Source of the DNA: Gemmatimonadota bacterium
GTDB taxonomy: Bacteria > Gemmatimonadota > Gemmatimonadetes > Longimicrobiales > Gaopeijiaceae
DNA: 64,000 nucleotides
Assembly: GCA_041390125.1 (NCBI GenBank)
Contig: JAWKQN010000005.1
Span: 1-64,000 of the forward strand
Direction of reading: 5' to 3'
The first letter of the stretch is position 1, and the number at the start of each line of letters is the position of its first letter. The notes beneath the pieces were generated by a model. It did no database searches, had not been told where the DNA came from, and worked only from the letters and a program-made list of their open reading frames with translations. Position numbers and translations under genes: made by a program. Positions 33,742 to 42,287 of the stretch are shown one piece after another.

Positions 33742-35079
33742 ATGGCGAATGCCGACGTGATGGACAAGCTGGTGTCCCTGGCCAAGCGCCGGGGCTTCGT
33801 ATTCCAGTCCTCCGAGATCTACGGAGGCGCTGGCTCCGTCTGGGACTACGGACCGCTGGGCGTCGAGCTCAAGCGCAACGTGAAGGACGCCTGGTGGGCC
33901 GCGATGGTGCTCCAGCGCGACGACATCGAGGGCCTCGATGCCGGCATCCTGATGCATCCACGCGTCTGGGAGGCGTCCGGCCACGTCTCCGGCTTCACGG
34001 ACCCGCTGGTCGAGTGCAAGACCTGCAAGCGACGCTTCCGCCAGGACCAGTTGGAGTCCGCCGAATGCGGACAGAAGCCGAGCAAGCGACCGGGAGAAGC
34101 GGAGGCGTGCGCGCTCGGGGAGCCCCGGCTCTTCAACCTCATGTTCAAGACGTTCATGGGGCCGGTGGAGGAAGATGCCGCCACCGTGTACCTGCGCCCG
34201 GAGACCGCCCAGGGCAGCTACGTCAATTTCCTCAACGTGCAGACCGCGGCCCGCCAGCGCGTGCCCTTCGGCATCGCCCAGATCGGCAAGGCGTTCCGCA
34301 ACGAGATCACGCCGGGCAACTTCATCTTCCGCTCGCGTGAGTTCGAGCAGATGGAGATGCAGTTCTTCGTCGAGCCCGGCAGCGACGAGGAGTGGTTCGA
34401 GTACTGGCGTGCCCAGCGTCTGGCGTGGCACCACGCGCTGGGGATCCGTCCGGAGAAGCTGCGCTTCCATCCGCATGGGCCGAACGAGCTGGCGCACTAC
34501 GCCAAGCAGGCGGAGGACATCGAGTACGAGTTCCCCTTCGGATGGAAGGAATTCGAAGGGATCCACAACCGCTCCGACTACGACCTCTCCCGCCACCAGG
34601 AGTACTCGAAGAAGCGGTTGGAGTACGTCGAGTCCGACACCGGCAAGCGCTTCATCCCGTACGTCATCGAGACGGCGGTCGGCGTCGACCGCACCGTCCT
34701 CGTGGTGCTCGCGGACGCCTACCGCGAGGAGACCGTGGAGGGGGAGGAGCGCGTCGTCCTGGCGTTGCATCCGCGGCTGGCGCCCCTCAAGGCGGCCGTG
34801 CTGCCACTGGTCAAGAAGGATGGGCTGCCGGAGATCGCGGACGCACTGCACCGCGAGCTGCGCGCGGCGTCGCTGCCGTCCTTCTTCGACGCGGCCGGCT
34901 CCATCGGTCGCCGGTACCGCCGCCAGGACGAGGCGGGCACTCCGTGGTGCATCACGGTGGACGGGCAGACCGCCGAGGACGACACGGTCACCGTCCGCGA
35001 CCGCGACAGCCTCGAGCAGGTCCGCATCCCTCTCCGCGGAGTGCTGCCCTGGATGCAGGAGCGGCTGTCGGCGCGGTGA
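33742..35079 (+). CDS. glyQS: Glycyl-tRNA synthetase (single-chain class II)
   Basis: A 445-residue homodimer-type GlyRS charging tRNA-Gly. Motifs: MDKLVSLAKRRGFVFQSSEIYGGAGSVWDYGPLGVELKRN, a zinc-like insertion (CKTCKRRF ... ECGQ), YLRPETAQGSYVNFLNV (motif 2 region), FGIAQIGKAFRNEITPGNFIFRSREFEQMEMQFF, YVIETAVGVDRTVLVVL (motif 3) and an anticodon-binding domain (VVLALHPRLAPLKAAVLPLVKK). The following gene starts within its stop codon (GTGA). Confidence 0.96.
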   Translation: MANADVMDKLVSLAKRRGFVFQSSEIYGGAGSVWDYGPLGVELKRNVKDAWWAAMVLQRDDIEGLDAGILMHPRVWEASGHVSGFTDPLVECKTCKRRFRQDQLESAECGQKPSKRPGEAEACALGEPRLFNLMFKTFMGPVEEDAATVYLRPETAQGSYVNFLNVQTAARQRVPFGIAQIGKAFRNEITPGNFIFRSREFEQMEMQFFVEPGSDEEWFEYWRAQRLAWHHALGIRPEKLRFHPHGPNELAHYAKQAEDIEYEFPFGWKEFEGIHNRSDYDLSRHQEYSKKRLEYVESDTGKRFIPYVIETAVGVDRTVLVVLADAYREETVEGEERVVLALHPRLAPLKAAVLPLVKKDGLPEIADALHRELRAASLPSFFDAAGSIGRRYRRQDEAGTPWCITVDGQTAEDDTVTVRDRDSLEQVRIPLRGVLPWMQERLSAR

Positions 35080-36008
35080 GCCGCGTGCGCGCGCACCGGC
35101 GTGGGTGCGGTCGAGGCGCGACCCTGTGGGCGCTCCTGCTGACCCCGACGGCGCTGTGCGCGCAGGTCGCGCCCGGAGGGAGCGGCGCGCCGCTCGCGCA
35201 ACGCGCGCAGGCGGAGTACCGCGCCCGCATCCTGGAGCAGATCCAGGAGCGCCTCGACGATTGGCGCGAGGCCTGGAACACCGACGACGCCGAAACGCTG
35301 ACGGAGTTCTACGCGGAGGACGCCGTGCTGCGTCCTCCGCGCAGCGGGGCCCTGCGAGGCCGCGCGCTCATCGGCCGCTTCCTGACGCAGGCGCTCCCCC
35401 TGGCCGGCGAGATCCGCACGGGCCTCTACGATCTCGAAGGATCCGGTCGGTTGGCCTACATCGCGGGGACGTGGGAGCACGACCAGGACGGACGGACCTG
35501 GCACGGGGACTACGTGCTCGTGCTCGAGGCCGGGCGCGTGTGGCGCATCCGCGCCCAGCTCTTCTACACGCGCCCGGAGGCCGAGGCGCCGGGGCTGCCC
35601 GCGCTCGGTCAGGGAGGCAGCGAGTTCAACGCGGTGAATCTCTCCCGGGAGGAACCGGAGGTGCAGCAGCTCCTCGACCGGATGGCGGGCGCCTGGCTCG
35701 CGGGAGACACGGTCCGTCTCGGGGGTCTGTGGCGTGACGACATCGTGTTCGGCACGCGGGACGGTCGGCGCGCCACCGGGCGGGCGGCCGCGCTGGCGCT
35801 CTGGCAGGAGCAGCGCCAGCCCGACGAAGGCGTACAGGACATCGTCATCGACGCGCAGCGCAGCGAGCGCTTCGCCTACGTCTTCGCGCAGACCGTCGTG
35901 AGCTGGACGGAGGACGGGCTGCGACGCACGCGCTCGGTTCCGGTGGTGCAGATCCTCTACCGCGAAGGCGACCGGTGGGGTCTGCGCGCCTACCTGCCGC
36001 TCGACTGA
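35076..36008 (+). CDS. Exported protein with two SnoaL/DUF4440-like domains
   Basis: A 310-residue protein with GTG start overlapping the glyQS stop (GTGA) and a signal peptide (GATLWALLLTPTALCAQ). There are two NTF2-like repeats. First: LDDWREAWNTDDAETLTEFYAEDAVLRPPRSGALRGRALIGRFL ... RTWHGDYVLVLEAGRVWRIRAQLF. Second: LLDRMAGAWLAGDTVRLGGLWRDDIVFGTRDGRRATGRAAAL ... GLRRTRSVPVVQILYREGDRWGLRAYLP. The fold binds small ligands or acts as an isomerase/hydrolase; no catalytic set is recognisable. It is followed at 12 bp by the MerB-like gene. Confidence 0.76.
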   Translation: MSRVRAHRRGCGRGATLWALLLTPTALCAQVAPGGSGAPLAQRAQAEYRARILEQIQERLDDWREAWNTDDAETLTEFYAEDAVLRPPRSGALRGRALIGRFLTQALPLAGEIRTGLYDLEGSGRLAYIAGTWEHDQDGRTWHGDYVLVLEAGRVWRIRAQLFYTRPEAEAPGLPALGQGGSEFNAVNLSREEPEVQQLLDRMAGAWLAGDTVRLGGLWRDDIVFGTRDGRRATGRAAALALWQEQRQPDEGVQDIVIDAQRSERFAYVFAQTVVSWTEDGLRRTRSVPVVQILYREGDRWGLRAYLPLD

Positions 36009-36019
36009 GCCACGCCGCC

Positions 36020-36703
36020 ATGGACGACCTCGCACGCCTGACGCGCTGGATGGTGTACCAGCACTTCGCGCAGACCGGCACGGCTCCGCCGTTCGACCGG
36101 CTCGTGCGGTTGGTGGACCGACCCGCCGACGAGGTGCGGGCGGCCCTGGGCCGGTTGGACCAGGCCCACCAGGTCGTGCTGGCGAGCGACGGCGAGTCCA
36201 TCCACATGGCGCACCCGTTCGCTGGCTACGCATCCGGGGTGACCGTCGACGCGGGGGGGACCCGATACGCCGCCAACTGCATCTGGGACGGGCTGGCCCT
36301 GCCCGCCCTCCTCGGCCGGGACGCGGTCGTGGAGGCCGAAGCGGTGCGGGGGGCACCCTTCCGTTTCCAGATCCGGGACGGCGTCCTGGCGTCGACGGTG
36401 TCGTGGATCCACCTGCAGGTGCCGGCCGCGCGTTTCTGGGACGACATCGGCTACACCTGAAGCACCATCCGCGTCTTCCGGTCGGAAGCCGAGATCGAAC
36501 GCTGGTGCACGCTGCAGGGCACCGTGCCGGGAGCGCGCGTGCCCACAGAGCGCTTCTGGCCGCTGGCCCGGGTCTGGTACGTCGGGCGGCTGGACCTCGA
36601 CTACACCCCTCGCTCGCGGGAGGCGCAACAAGCCCTGCTCGCCGAGCACGGCTTCACCGGTCCGTTCTGGGCCCTGGACGGCGGGGACGCACCAACCCCC
36701 TGA
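36020..36703 (+). CDS. MerB-like (alkylmercury lyase family) protein, candidate selenoprotein with in-frame TGA
   Basis: Seen: from the ATG at 36020 the frame reads 146 codons to TGA at 36458-36460 and then continues as protein-like sequence to TGA at 36701-36703 (227 codons if read through). Family: E. coli MerB (R831b) uses Cys96, Asp99 and Cys159 to break carbon-mercury bonds. Here NCIWD supplies C87 and D90 at the first site. The segment FWDDIGYT-[TGA]-STIRVFRSEAEIERWC aligns with the region of C159, putting the TGA at codon 147 exactly on the catalytic Cys. The N-terminal winged-helix part (FDRLVRLVDRPADEVRAALGRLDQ) also fits. A SECIS-like hairpin follows the TGA, and the extended frame ends 3 bp before the convergent nitroreductase stop. 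Inference: TGA encodes selenocysteine. Alternatives: a nonsense mutation or base error (TGC to TGA). If termination is real, the product is a 146-residue truncated protein. Confidence 0.65.
36462..36508 (+). promoter_or_regulatory. Bacterial SECIS-like hairpin just after the in-frame TGA
   Basis: Counting from the base after TGA, CUUCC (15-19) pairs with GGAAG (24-28) around a four-base loop GGUC (20-23). Below it GCG (11-13) pairs with CGC (40-42) and GCACCA (2-7) pairs perfectly with UGGUGC (43-48). A GGU-containing apical loop about 16-30 nt after UGA is what bacterial SelB recognises, as in fdhF, whose loop also contains GGUC. Confidence 0.6.
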
Positions 36704-36706
36704 GGC

Positions 36707-37795
36707 TCAGGTGCGGATCAGCACCTCGGTGAGCGGGCGCCGGGGGGTGGCGGGGCCGGGTGGCCCGTAGCCCGCCCGCAGGAGCAGCTGCGCCGCACCC
36801 GTCGCGCCCACCAGCGAGGTCAGCGTGGGGCGCAATCGCGGCACCTCGATGGGCTGATTGAGGAAGGAGGCCACCGCGCCCTCCGCGGTCAGCCGCAGGA
36901 GGACATGGGCGAGCGCCTGACCCGCCGCCAACCAGCTGCAGCGGCCGTCCAGCGCCGTTCCCAGGACCAGCAACGCCGGTGAGCTCTCCGCGAGCTCGAG
37001 ATCGCGCGCGGCGTGGCCTTTGCCGAGATCGAAGGTCCGGACGACCATCGGTCCCACCCGGGCGGCGACGTCCGACAGACCCAGCGCGTAGCCGGGGATG
37101 CCGTCCCGACGCTCGGGGTGGTTGGGGCGCAGCCAACGCGCCAACTCGTGGCGGAAGCCCGGGTCGGCCGATTGCGCCTTGTCCCCCCAGGCGACGAGCC
37201 GAGCGACCGCGCGGCGGCGCTCGATCTCCTCGACGACCTCCAGCCAGGCGCCCTCCGCGCGGGCCGCGGCCCGGAGTCGCCCCACGAGCTCCGGATCGAG
37301 CGCACGCGGCTCGAAGCCGATCCGCGCCGTGTGCCGCCGGGGGATGGAGGGCAGCAGGGCCGCCAACGCCGGATCCGGCGGGCCGGGAGCGAGCTCCACG
37401 CGCGCCAGGAGCGTGGGATCCTTGGGCGCGGGGAACGGCACGACGCGCGCGGTCCAGCCGAAGCGGGCGGCGGCGACCCTCAGGTGGAAGATCGCGGCAC
37501 CGCAACTGACGATCAGCTCGCGCTCGTCGGGGTCGACCACCGGCAGGGCCCGCGCCGGGTCGGAGAAGACATCGACGCCCGCGTCGTGCACACCGAAGCG
37601 CCAGGGCTGGGTGTTGTGGCTCGAGGGCGCCAGGATCGCGTAGCGCAGAAGGAAACGGAGCCTGTCCTCCGCAGGCCCCGATGCGGGCCAGGCCGCTTCC
37701 TGCACCGTCCAGGGGTCCTCGTCGGGCCCGAAGGAGCCGGCTCGCGGATGCCGCGCCCGAACGGCGCGATCCTGTTGGGGGTCGAAGGGTCGCAT
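36707..37795 (-). CDS. Nitroreductase-family protein
   Basis: A 362-residue protein; AGGAGGAG 5 nt upstream supports the ATG at 37793-37795. The nitroreductase-like FMN fold appears in LRYAILAPSSHNTQPWRFGVHDAGVDVFSDPARALPVVDPDERELIVSCGAAIFHLRVAAARFGW and RHTARIGFEPRALDPE. The C-terminal LLVLGTALDGRCSWLAAGQALAHVLLRLTAEGAVASFLNQPIEVP is typical of the long Acg-type members (actinobacterial hypoxia-linked proteins). Such proteins may sequester FMN rather than reduce nitro groups. It converges on the MerB-like gene. Confidence 0.82.
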   Translation of the reverse strand: MRPFDPQQDRAVRARHPRAGSFGPDEDPWTVQEAAWPASGPAEDRLRFLLRYAILAPSSHNTQPWRFGVHDAGVDVFSDPARALPVVDPDERELIVSCGAAIFHLRVAAARFGWTARVVPFPAPKDPTLLARVELAPGPPDPALAALLPSIPRRHTARIGFEPRALDPELVGRLRAAARAEGAWLEVVEEIERRRAVARLVAWGDKAQSADPGFRHELARWLRPNHPERRDGIPGYALGLSDVAARVGPMVVRTFDLGKGHAARDLELAESSPALLVLGTALDGRCSWLAAGQALAHVLLRLTAEGAVASFLNQPIEVPRLRPTLTSLVGATGAAQLLLRAGYGPPGPATPRRPLTEVLIRT

Positions 37796-37905
37796 GGCAC
37801 TCCTCCTGCCTGGAAGCCACCCCCCCAAGAGTGGGACGTGCGGACGCTCCCGTCCGTCAGGAGCCGGGCGCGAGCGTGCGTGGGAAGATCTCCGGCATTC
37901 CACGG

Positions 37906-37921
37906 CCCCGCGGGAGCGGGG
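37906..37921 (-). terminator. Hairpin downstream of the kinase gene
   Basis: CCCCGC-GGGA-GCGGGG, a 6-bp GC stem with a 4-nt loop 23 bp past the kinase stop; same hairpin type as the terminator at 4869-4892 but without T tract. Confidence 0.4.
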
Positions 37922-37943
37922 AGGGTCTCCGACGGAGGTACCG

Positions 37944-40640
37944 TCAGCGACCTCCTCCGCGGATCCGGGCCAGGTCGTCCAGGCGGCCCTGCGCTTCGTA
38001 GACGCCGACCAGCCGCTCGCGCACGGCGTCCGTGCGACCGTCCTCGGCGCCGAACGCCTCGGTGAGCGTCGCGAGGGCGGCTTCCAGGGGGGCCACGGCC
38101 TCCGCGCTCCGCCCCAGCTCCATCAACGCGGCTCCCAGCGACGACTGCACGCTGGCCACGAAGGGATGCGAGGGGCCCACGGCCGCTTCGGCGACCGCGA
38201 GCGCATCCCGCAGCAGCGGCTCGGCGGCGCGGGACCGCCCGGTACGCACCAGCAGCTCGCCGTAGGCGGCGATGGGACGGGCGCGGAACGCATTGTCCTC
38301 CGGAAGCGAGCGCTCCACGATCCCGACGGCCTCCCGGTAGAGCGGCTCGGCCGCGTCATAGCGGGCGTTGCGGGTGTACAGGTTGGCCAGGTTGGTGATG
38401 TCGTAGGCCAGGTTGGGATGGTCGGCACCGAGGAAGGGCCGCTCCATGGCGATGGCGCGGCGATAGGTCTCCTCCGCCTCGTCCACCTCGCCCTTCTGCT
38501 CGAGCAGGGACGCCAGCGAGACGAGTGTGGCCGCTTCGGCCGGCGTCTGCGTTCCCCCCCGCGTGGAGATCAGGGCCAACGCCTCCCGATAGGACGCCTC
38601 CGCTTCCTCGAGCTCGCGTCGGCCTTGCAAGGTGGTGCCCAGGTTGTGGAGCGCCGTGGGGAGGTCGTTGGGCTCGTTGCGCGCCTCCCGCGCCCGGGAG
38701 ATGGCCACGGCCTCCCGCTCCGCCGCCAGCGCCCGCTCCGGCTCGCCCTGGAGCTGCCAGAGCTGCCCCAGGTTCAGCAGGGTCATCGCGACCGCGTGGG
38801 CCTCGTCGCCTTCGTTGAGGCGGTGCAGCTCGTGCGCGCGCTGCACCAGCTCCGTGGCGCGTTCGTACTGGCCCAGCTCCTGGAGGGCCTTGCCCACGTT
38901 GTTGACGGCTTCGGCGAACAGGTTGTGCCGCTCCCCCTGCACGTCGGCCCGCAGTGCCATGGCTCGCTCCCAGACCACGAGCGCGCTGTCGTACTGGCCC
39001 GACTCGTAGTACAGACTGCCCAGGTCGGTCAGGGAGGAGGCCACCTCTGCGCTGCGCTCCCCCGCGAAGCGGCGCCGGAGCACGAGGGCGGAGTCCCACA
39101 GGATACGCGCTCGCTCGAGGTTGCCCAGCCCCTCCTCGGCGGTGCCGATGGTGGAGAGGAACGAGGCCAGGATCAGCGGTTCGTCGGGCAGTTCGGCCCC
39201 GGCGCGCTCGGCGCCGCGGCGCAGCAGCTCCTGCGCCGTGACATTGCCCCCCGTGCCGGACGCGTACTCGATGTCGGCCAGCTCGAAGACGCCCGTCATG
39301 AAATCCGACACGCGTTGGGCGCGCGCCGCCTCCAGTTGCGCCCGGTCGCGCTCCTGCTGGAGCCTACGGCCGGAGAAGCCGATCACTCCGGCGAGGAGCA
39401 TCACGCCCGCCACGGTCGCGCCGAGCGCGCCCCTGTTGCGGGACACGAACTTGCGCGCGCGATAGCGCACCGTGCTGGGGCGGGCGCGAACGGGCCGTAG
39501 CTCCAGATAGGCCTGCACGTCGGCAGCCAGCGCCTCCACGGAGGAATAGCGGCGCTGCGGCTCCTTGCGCAGCGCCATGAGGACGATGTTGTCCAGATCC
39601 CCGCTGAGCGTACGGGCCAGGCGGAACGGGACCGTCCCCCGCACCTCGCTGACCGTCTCCGGGGTCGCGGCGGTGTGGCCCTCGCTCTCCCGGGGCGCGG
39701 TGCGCAGCACGGCCGTGCTGGGGCGGGCCGGGAGCTCGTCGCACACGACGCGTTGCACGTCCGCCGGGGCGAGTGATCCCACCCGTTGCGGCGCCTGCCC
39801 GGTGAGCAGCTCGTACAGCAGCAGTCCGAGGGCGTAGACGTCGGTGGCGGTGGTCGTGGGTTCGCCCCGCACCTGCTCCGGCGCCGCGTACGCGGGGGTC
39901 ATGAGGTAGGCGACCGTGCGCGTCAGCTCCGCGTCCGCCTCTGCGGTGCGCAGGAGGTCGGCCACGCCGAAGTCCAGCAGCTTGGGCGTACCGTCCTCGG
40001 TGACGAGCACGTTGCCGGGCTTCAGGTCGCGGTGCACCACCAGACGTTGATGAGCGTGCGCGACGGCGTCACATACCCGCAGGAACAGCCGCAGCCGGCT
40101 CTCGACGGAGAGGTGGCGCCCGTCGCAGTAGACGTCGATCGGTACGCCGTCCACGTGCTCCATCACCAGCCAGGGGAGGCCGTCTTCGGTCGTGCCCCCG
40201 TCCAGGAGGCGGGCCACGTTGGGGTGGTCCAGGTCCGCCAGGATCTGCCGCTCGGACCGGAACCGGCGCACGAGCGCCACGCCCCCCGCACCCGGACGGA
40301 TCAGCTTGACCGCCACCCGGCGGTGGAACTCGTCGTCGTCGCGCTCGGCCAGCCATACGCTTCCCATGCCGCCCTCGCCGAGCGGCTCCAGCAGCCGGTA
40401 GGGTCCCACGCGGTCGGGGCGGGCCCACCCGCGGGTGACATCCTCCACGCCTGCGTGGATGGCCCGCTCCCAGGCTCCGTCCGCCCGCCGCGCCGACGTG
40501 AGCAGGGCGCGGACGTCGGCCGCGAGCGCCTCGTCTCCGGCGCATGCGCCGTCCACGAACGCCTCGCGCTCCGAGGGAGGGAGCGCTTCGGCGGCGAGGA
40601 ACACCTCTTCGAGGCGTTGGAAGTGGGGGCGCTCGCTCAT
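37944..40640 (-). CDS. Serine/threonine protein kinase with C-terminal TPR sensor region
   Basis: An 898-residue protein from the ATG at 40638-40640. Residues about 80-370 form a Hanks-type kinase: GEGGMGSVWLAERDD (glycine loop), VAVKLIRPG (Lys), VVHRDLKPGNVLVTEDG (catalytic loop), KLLDFGVADLL (DFG) and TPAYAAPEQVRGE (APE). All catalytic residues are present. A single TM (ALGATVAGVMLLAGVIGF, about residue 430) leads to at least nine TPR-like repeats to the C-terminus (for example ALVVWERAMALRADVQGERHNLFAEAVNNVGKAL). This architecture is common in Gemmatimonadota, Acidobacteria and Myxococcota; it acts as an envelope-facing signalling kinase. Confidence 0.9.
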   Translation of the reverse strand: MSERPHFQRLEEVFLAAEALPPSEREAFVDGACAGDEALAADVRALLTSARRADGAWERAIHAGVEDVTRGWARPDRVGPYRLLEPLGEGGMGSVWLAERDDDEFHRRVAVKLIRPGAGGVALVRRFRSERQILADLDHPNVARLLDGGTTEDGLPWLVMEHVDGVPIDVYCDGRHLSVESRLRLFLRVCDAVAHAHQRLVVHRDLKPGNVLVTEDGTPKLLDFGVADLLRTAEADAELTRTVAYLMTPAYAAPEQVRGEPTTTATDVYALGLLLYELLTGQAPQRVGSLAPADVQRVVCDELPARPSTAVLRTAPRESEGHTAATPETVSEVRGTVPFRLARTLSGDLDNIVLMALRKEPQRRYSSVEALAADVQAYLELRPVRARPSTVRYRARKFVSRNRGALGATVAGVMLLAGVIGFSGRRLQQERDRAQLEAARAQRVSDFMTGVFELADIEYASGTGGNVTAQELLRRGAERAGAELPDEPLILASFLSTIGTAEEGLGNLERARILWDSALVLRRRFAGERSAEVASSLTDLGSLYYESGQYDSALVVWERAMALRADVQGERHNLFAEAVNNVGKALQELGQYERATELVQRAHELHRLNEGDEAHAVAMTLLNLGQLWQLQGEPERALAAEREAVAISRAREARNEPNDLPTALHNLGTTLQGRRELEEAEASYREALALISTRGGTQTPAEAATLVSLASLLEQKGEVDEAEETYRRAIAMERPFLGADHPNLAYDITNLANLYTRNARYDAAEPLYREAVGIVERSLPEDNAFRARPIAAYGELLVRTGRSRAAEPLLRDALAVAEAAVGPSHPFVASVQSSLGAALMELGRSAEAVAPLEAALATLTEAFGAEDGRTDAVRERLVGVYEAQGRLDDLARIRGGGR

Positions 40641-40704
40641 GGGATCGGGGGTCGGGGGCACGAACGGCTGCGGCAGTATGGGACCGGGCGGGAGGCCGTA
40701 CCAG

Positions 40705-42198
40705 TCAGCGCCGGCCCAGCACGGTGCCGCTGGCGTCGCGCACCAGCACCTCCAGGCCGAGCGCGTCCCGGAGAGCCTCCGGAGCCGGCTCACCGGGCCG
40801 CACGGGGTTGAGGACGAGCACGGCGCCTGGGGCCTGCGCGAAGACCTCGGCCAGGTCGGCGAGCGAGCCGGGTGCCCGGTAGGACGGCAGACGGCGCGCC
40901 GGTCTCCCGGCCTGGAAGAACAGGAGCTCGGGTTCGTTGGAGAACAACCGGAGGGAGGGCTCGGCACCGCGCGCCCACTCCAGCACGGCCGAGCCCGACC
41001 AGAAGGCGGACGTGTAGAACGCTCCGCCCGCGCGCAGGGAGATCAGGCCGGTGCGGATGGCCAGGAAGGACGAGGCCGCCCAGACGAGCGCGAGCAGGGC
41101 GAGCGCGCCGCGCAACGGGGCGCGCCACGTCGGCCAGGCGCCCGCCAGCGCGGCCGTGCCTCCCAGCGTCAGCGTGTACAGCACCGGGGCCAGCATGCGC
41201 CCGTCCAGCGGGATCAACGGGTCGGCCCACACACGCGCAAGGGCGACCACCGCGCCCAGGGCGCCCGCGAGGGTCAGGGTGGCCGCGACGAGCGGTCGCT
41301 CCGGCCCGCGTCTCCGAACGCCGCGGAGCAGCAGCAACCCCAGGAGCAGTGTCGCGAGCGTGGCCAGCCCGGTCCACACCGCGCCCGAACCCCAGGGCGT
41401 CCACCCGTCGCGGACGAGCGCGGCCAGACGGGCGCCGAGCGCGTCTCCCGGACCGTACCAGCGGAAGGTCCGCACCGCGGCCTCCGCATCGACGGAGCGC
41501 CAGCGCAGGACGGCCAGGACGAACGCGGTCGGTCCCAGGCCCGCCAGGAGACGGCGCACGCGCTCCCGGGTGGAGCCCGGCTCGACCAGCGCCCACAGCG
41601 CGACCACCCCGGCCAGGGCGATGCCCAGGTAGCGCACCAGGAAGCCGGCGGCGGCGACCCCGCCCTGCAGCGCCCAGGCCTGGGGACGCCGCAGGCGTAG
41701 CCACAGCAGCGCCCCCAGGAGGGCCATGAAGACGGGCTCGCTCCAGATGGACGTGTGCAGGCGGACCAGCGGCGCGCTGAGGCAGAGCAGAAGCGCGCCC
41801 ACCGCCCCCCAGGCCGGTCCAACGGTGCCGATGAGCAGCCCCGTCGCCAGCCCGACGGCGCCGGCCGCCCCGAGCGCGAGCCACAGGACCGCGCTCTGGA
41901 CGGGCGTGAGTCCCGCGGCCACGCCGCCGGCGATGAGGACCGGGAAGCCGGGCGGATAGTGGGACAGCGGGGCCCGGGGGCCCGGAGCGTCCCAGGCCGG
42001 GAACGGTGTGGTCAGCCCCTCCCCCTCGGCGAGCGCCAGCGCGGCCGTCAGGTACGACAGCGCGTCCGAGTGGGGCGCCGGCAGGACGGGCACCGCGTTG
42101 ATGGCGATCACACCCGCGAACGCGACCAGGGCCGCCAGGGGCGCGAGGGCGCGCCTCGCGCTGCGGACACGTCCGGGGGACGACGGAGAGTCGGGCAT
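40705..42198 (-). CDS. Polytopic membrane protein, GT-C glycosyltransferase-like
   Basis: A 497-residue protein with about 10-11 membrane helices and a C-terminal soluble part (from about residue 410). Early acidic residues in VLPAPHSDALSYLTAALALAEG and LSHYPPGFPVLIAG resemble the first loop of GT-C enzymes (catalytic Asp after TM1, then HYPPGFP), as in DUF2029/ArnT/PMT relatives. This suggests transfer of a sugar from a polyprenyl-phosphate donor to an envelope acceptor; acceptor unknown. It lies 64 bp upstream of the kinase gene on the same strand. Confidence 0.72.
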   Translation of the reverse strand: MPDSPSSPGRVRSARRALAPLAALVAFAGVIAINAVPVLPAPHSDALSYLTAALALAEGEGLTTPFPAWDAPGPRAPLSHYPPGFPVLIAGGVAAGLTPVQSAVLWLALGAAGAVGLATGLLIGTVGPAWGAVGALLLCLSAPLVRLHTSIWSEPVFMALLGALLWLRLRRPQAWALQGGVAAAGFLVRYLGIALAGVVALWALVEPGSTRERVRRLLAGLGPTAFVLAVLRWRSVDAEAAVRTFRWYGPGDALGARLAALVRDGWTPWGSGAVWTGLATLATLLLGLLLLRGVRRRGPERPLVAATLTLAGALGAVVALARVWADPLIPLDGRMLAPVLYTLTLGGTAALAGAWPTWRAPLRGALALLALVWAASSFLAIRTGLISLRAGGAFYTSAFWSGSAVLEWARGAEPSLRLFSNEPELLFFQAGRPARRLPSYRAPGSLADLAEVFAQAPGAVLVLNPVRPGEPAPEALRDALGLEVLVRDASGTVLGRR

Positions 42199-42287
42199 GG
42201 CGCTTCGGCTTTGCAGAGGGCGTGCCGGCGGTGAAGTTGGACGACCCGAATGCCGCGTTCCAGCCCGCCGGAGGCACGCGAGCCGAG

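Noticed and set aside
36020..36460. Simple annotation of the MerB-like gene as a complete 146-residue protein
   Set aside because: It would end exactly before the second catalytic Cys, and the next 240 bp in the same frame are protein-like and family-like, ending next to the convergent gene.
36461..36706. Intergenic spacer between MerB-like gene and nitroreductase
   Set aside because: Translation in the same frame gives coherent sequence (for example FWPLARVWYVGRLDLDYTPRS), so it is treated as the 3' part of the gene.
37944..40967. Longer kinase with about 109 extra N-terminal residues
   Set aside because: The extension is antisense to the membrane protein gene and low-complexity; the ATG at 40640 begins the usual pre-kinase region.
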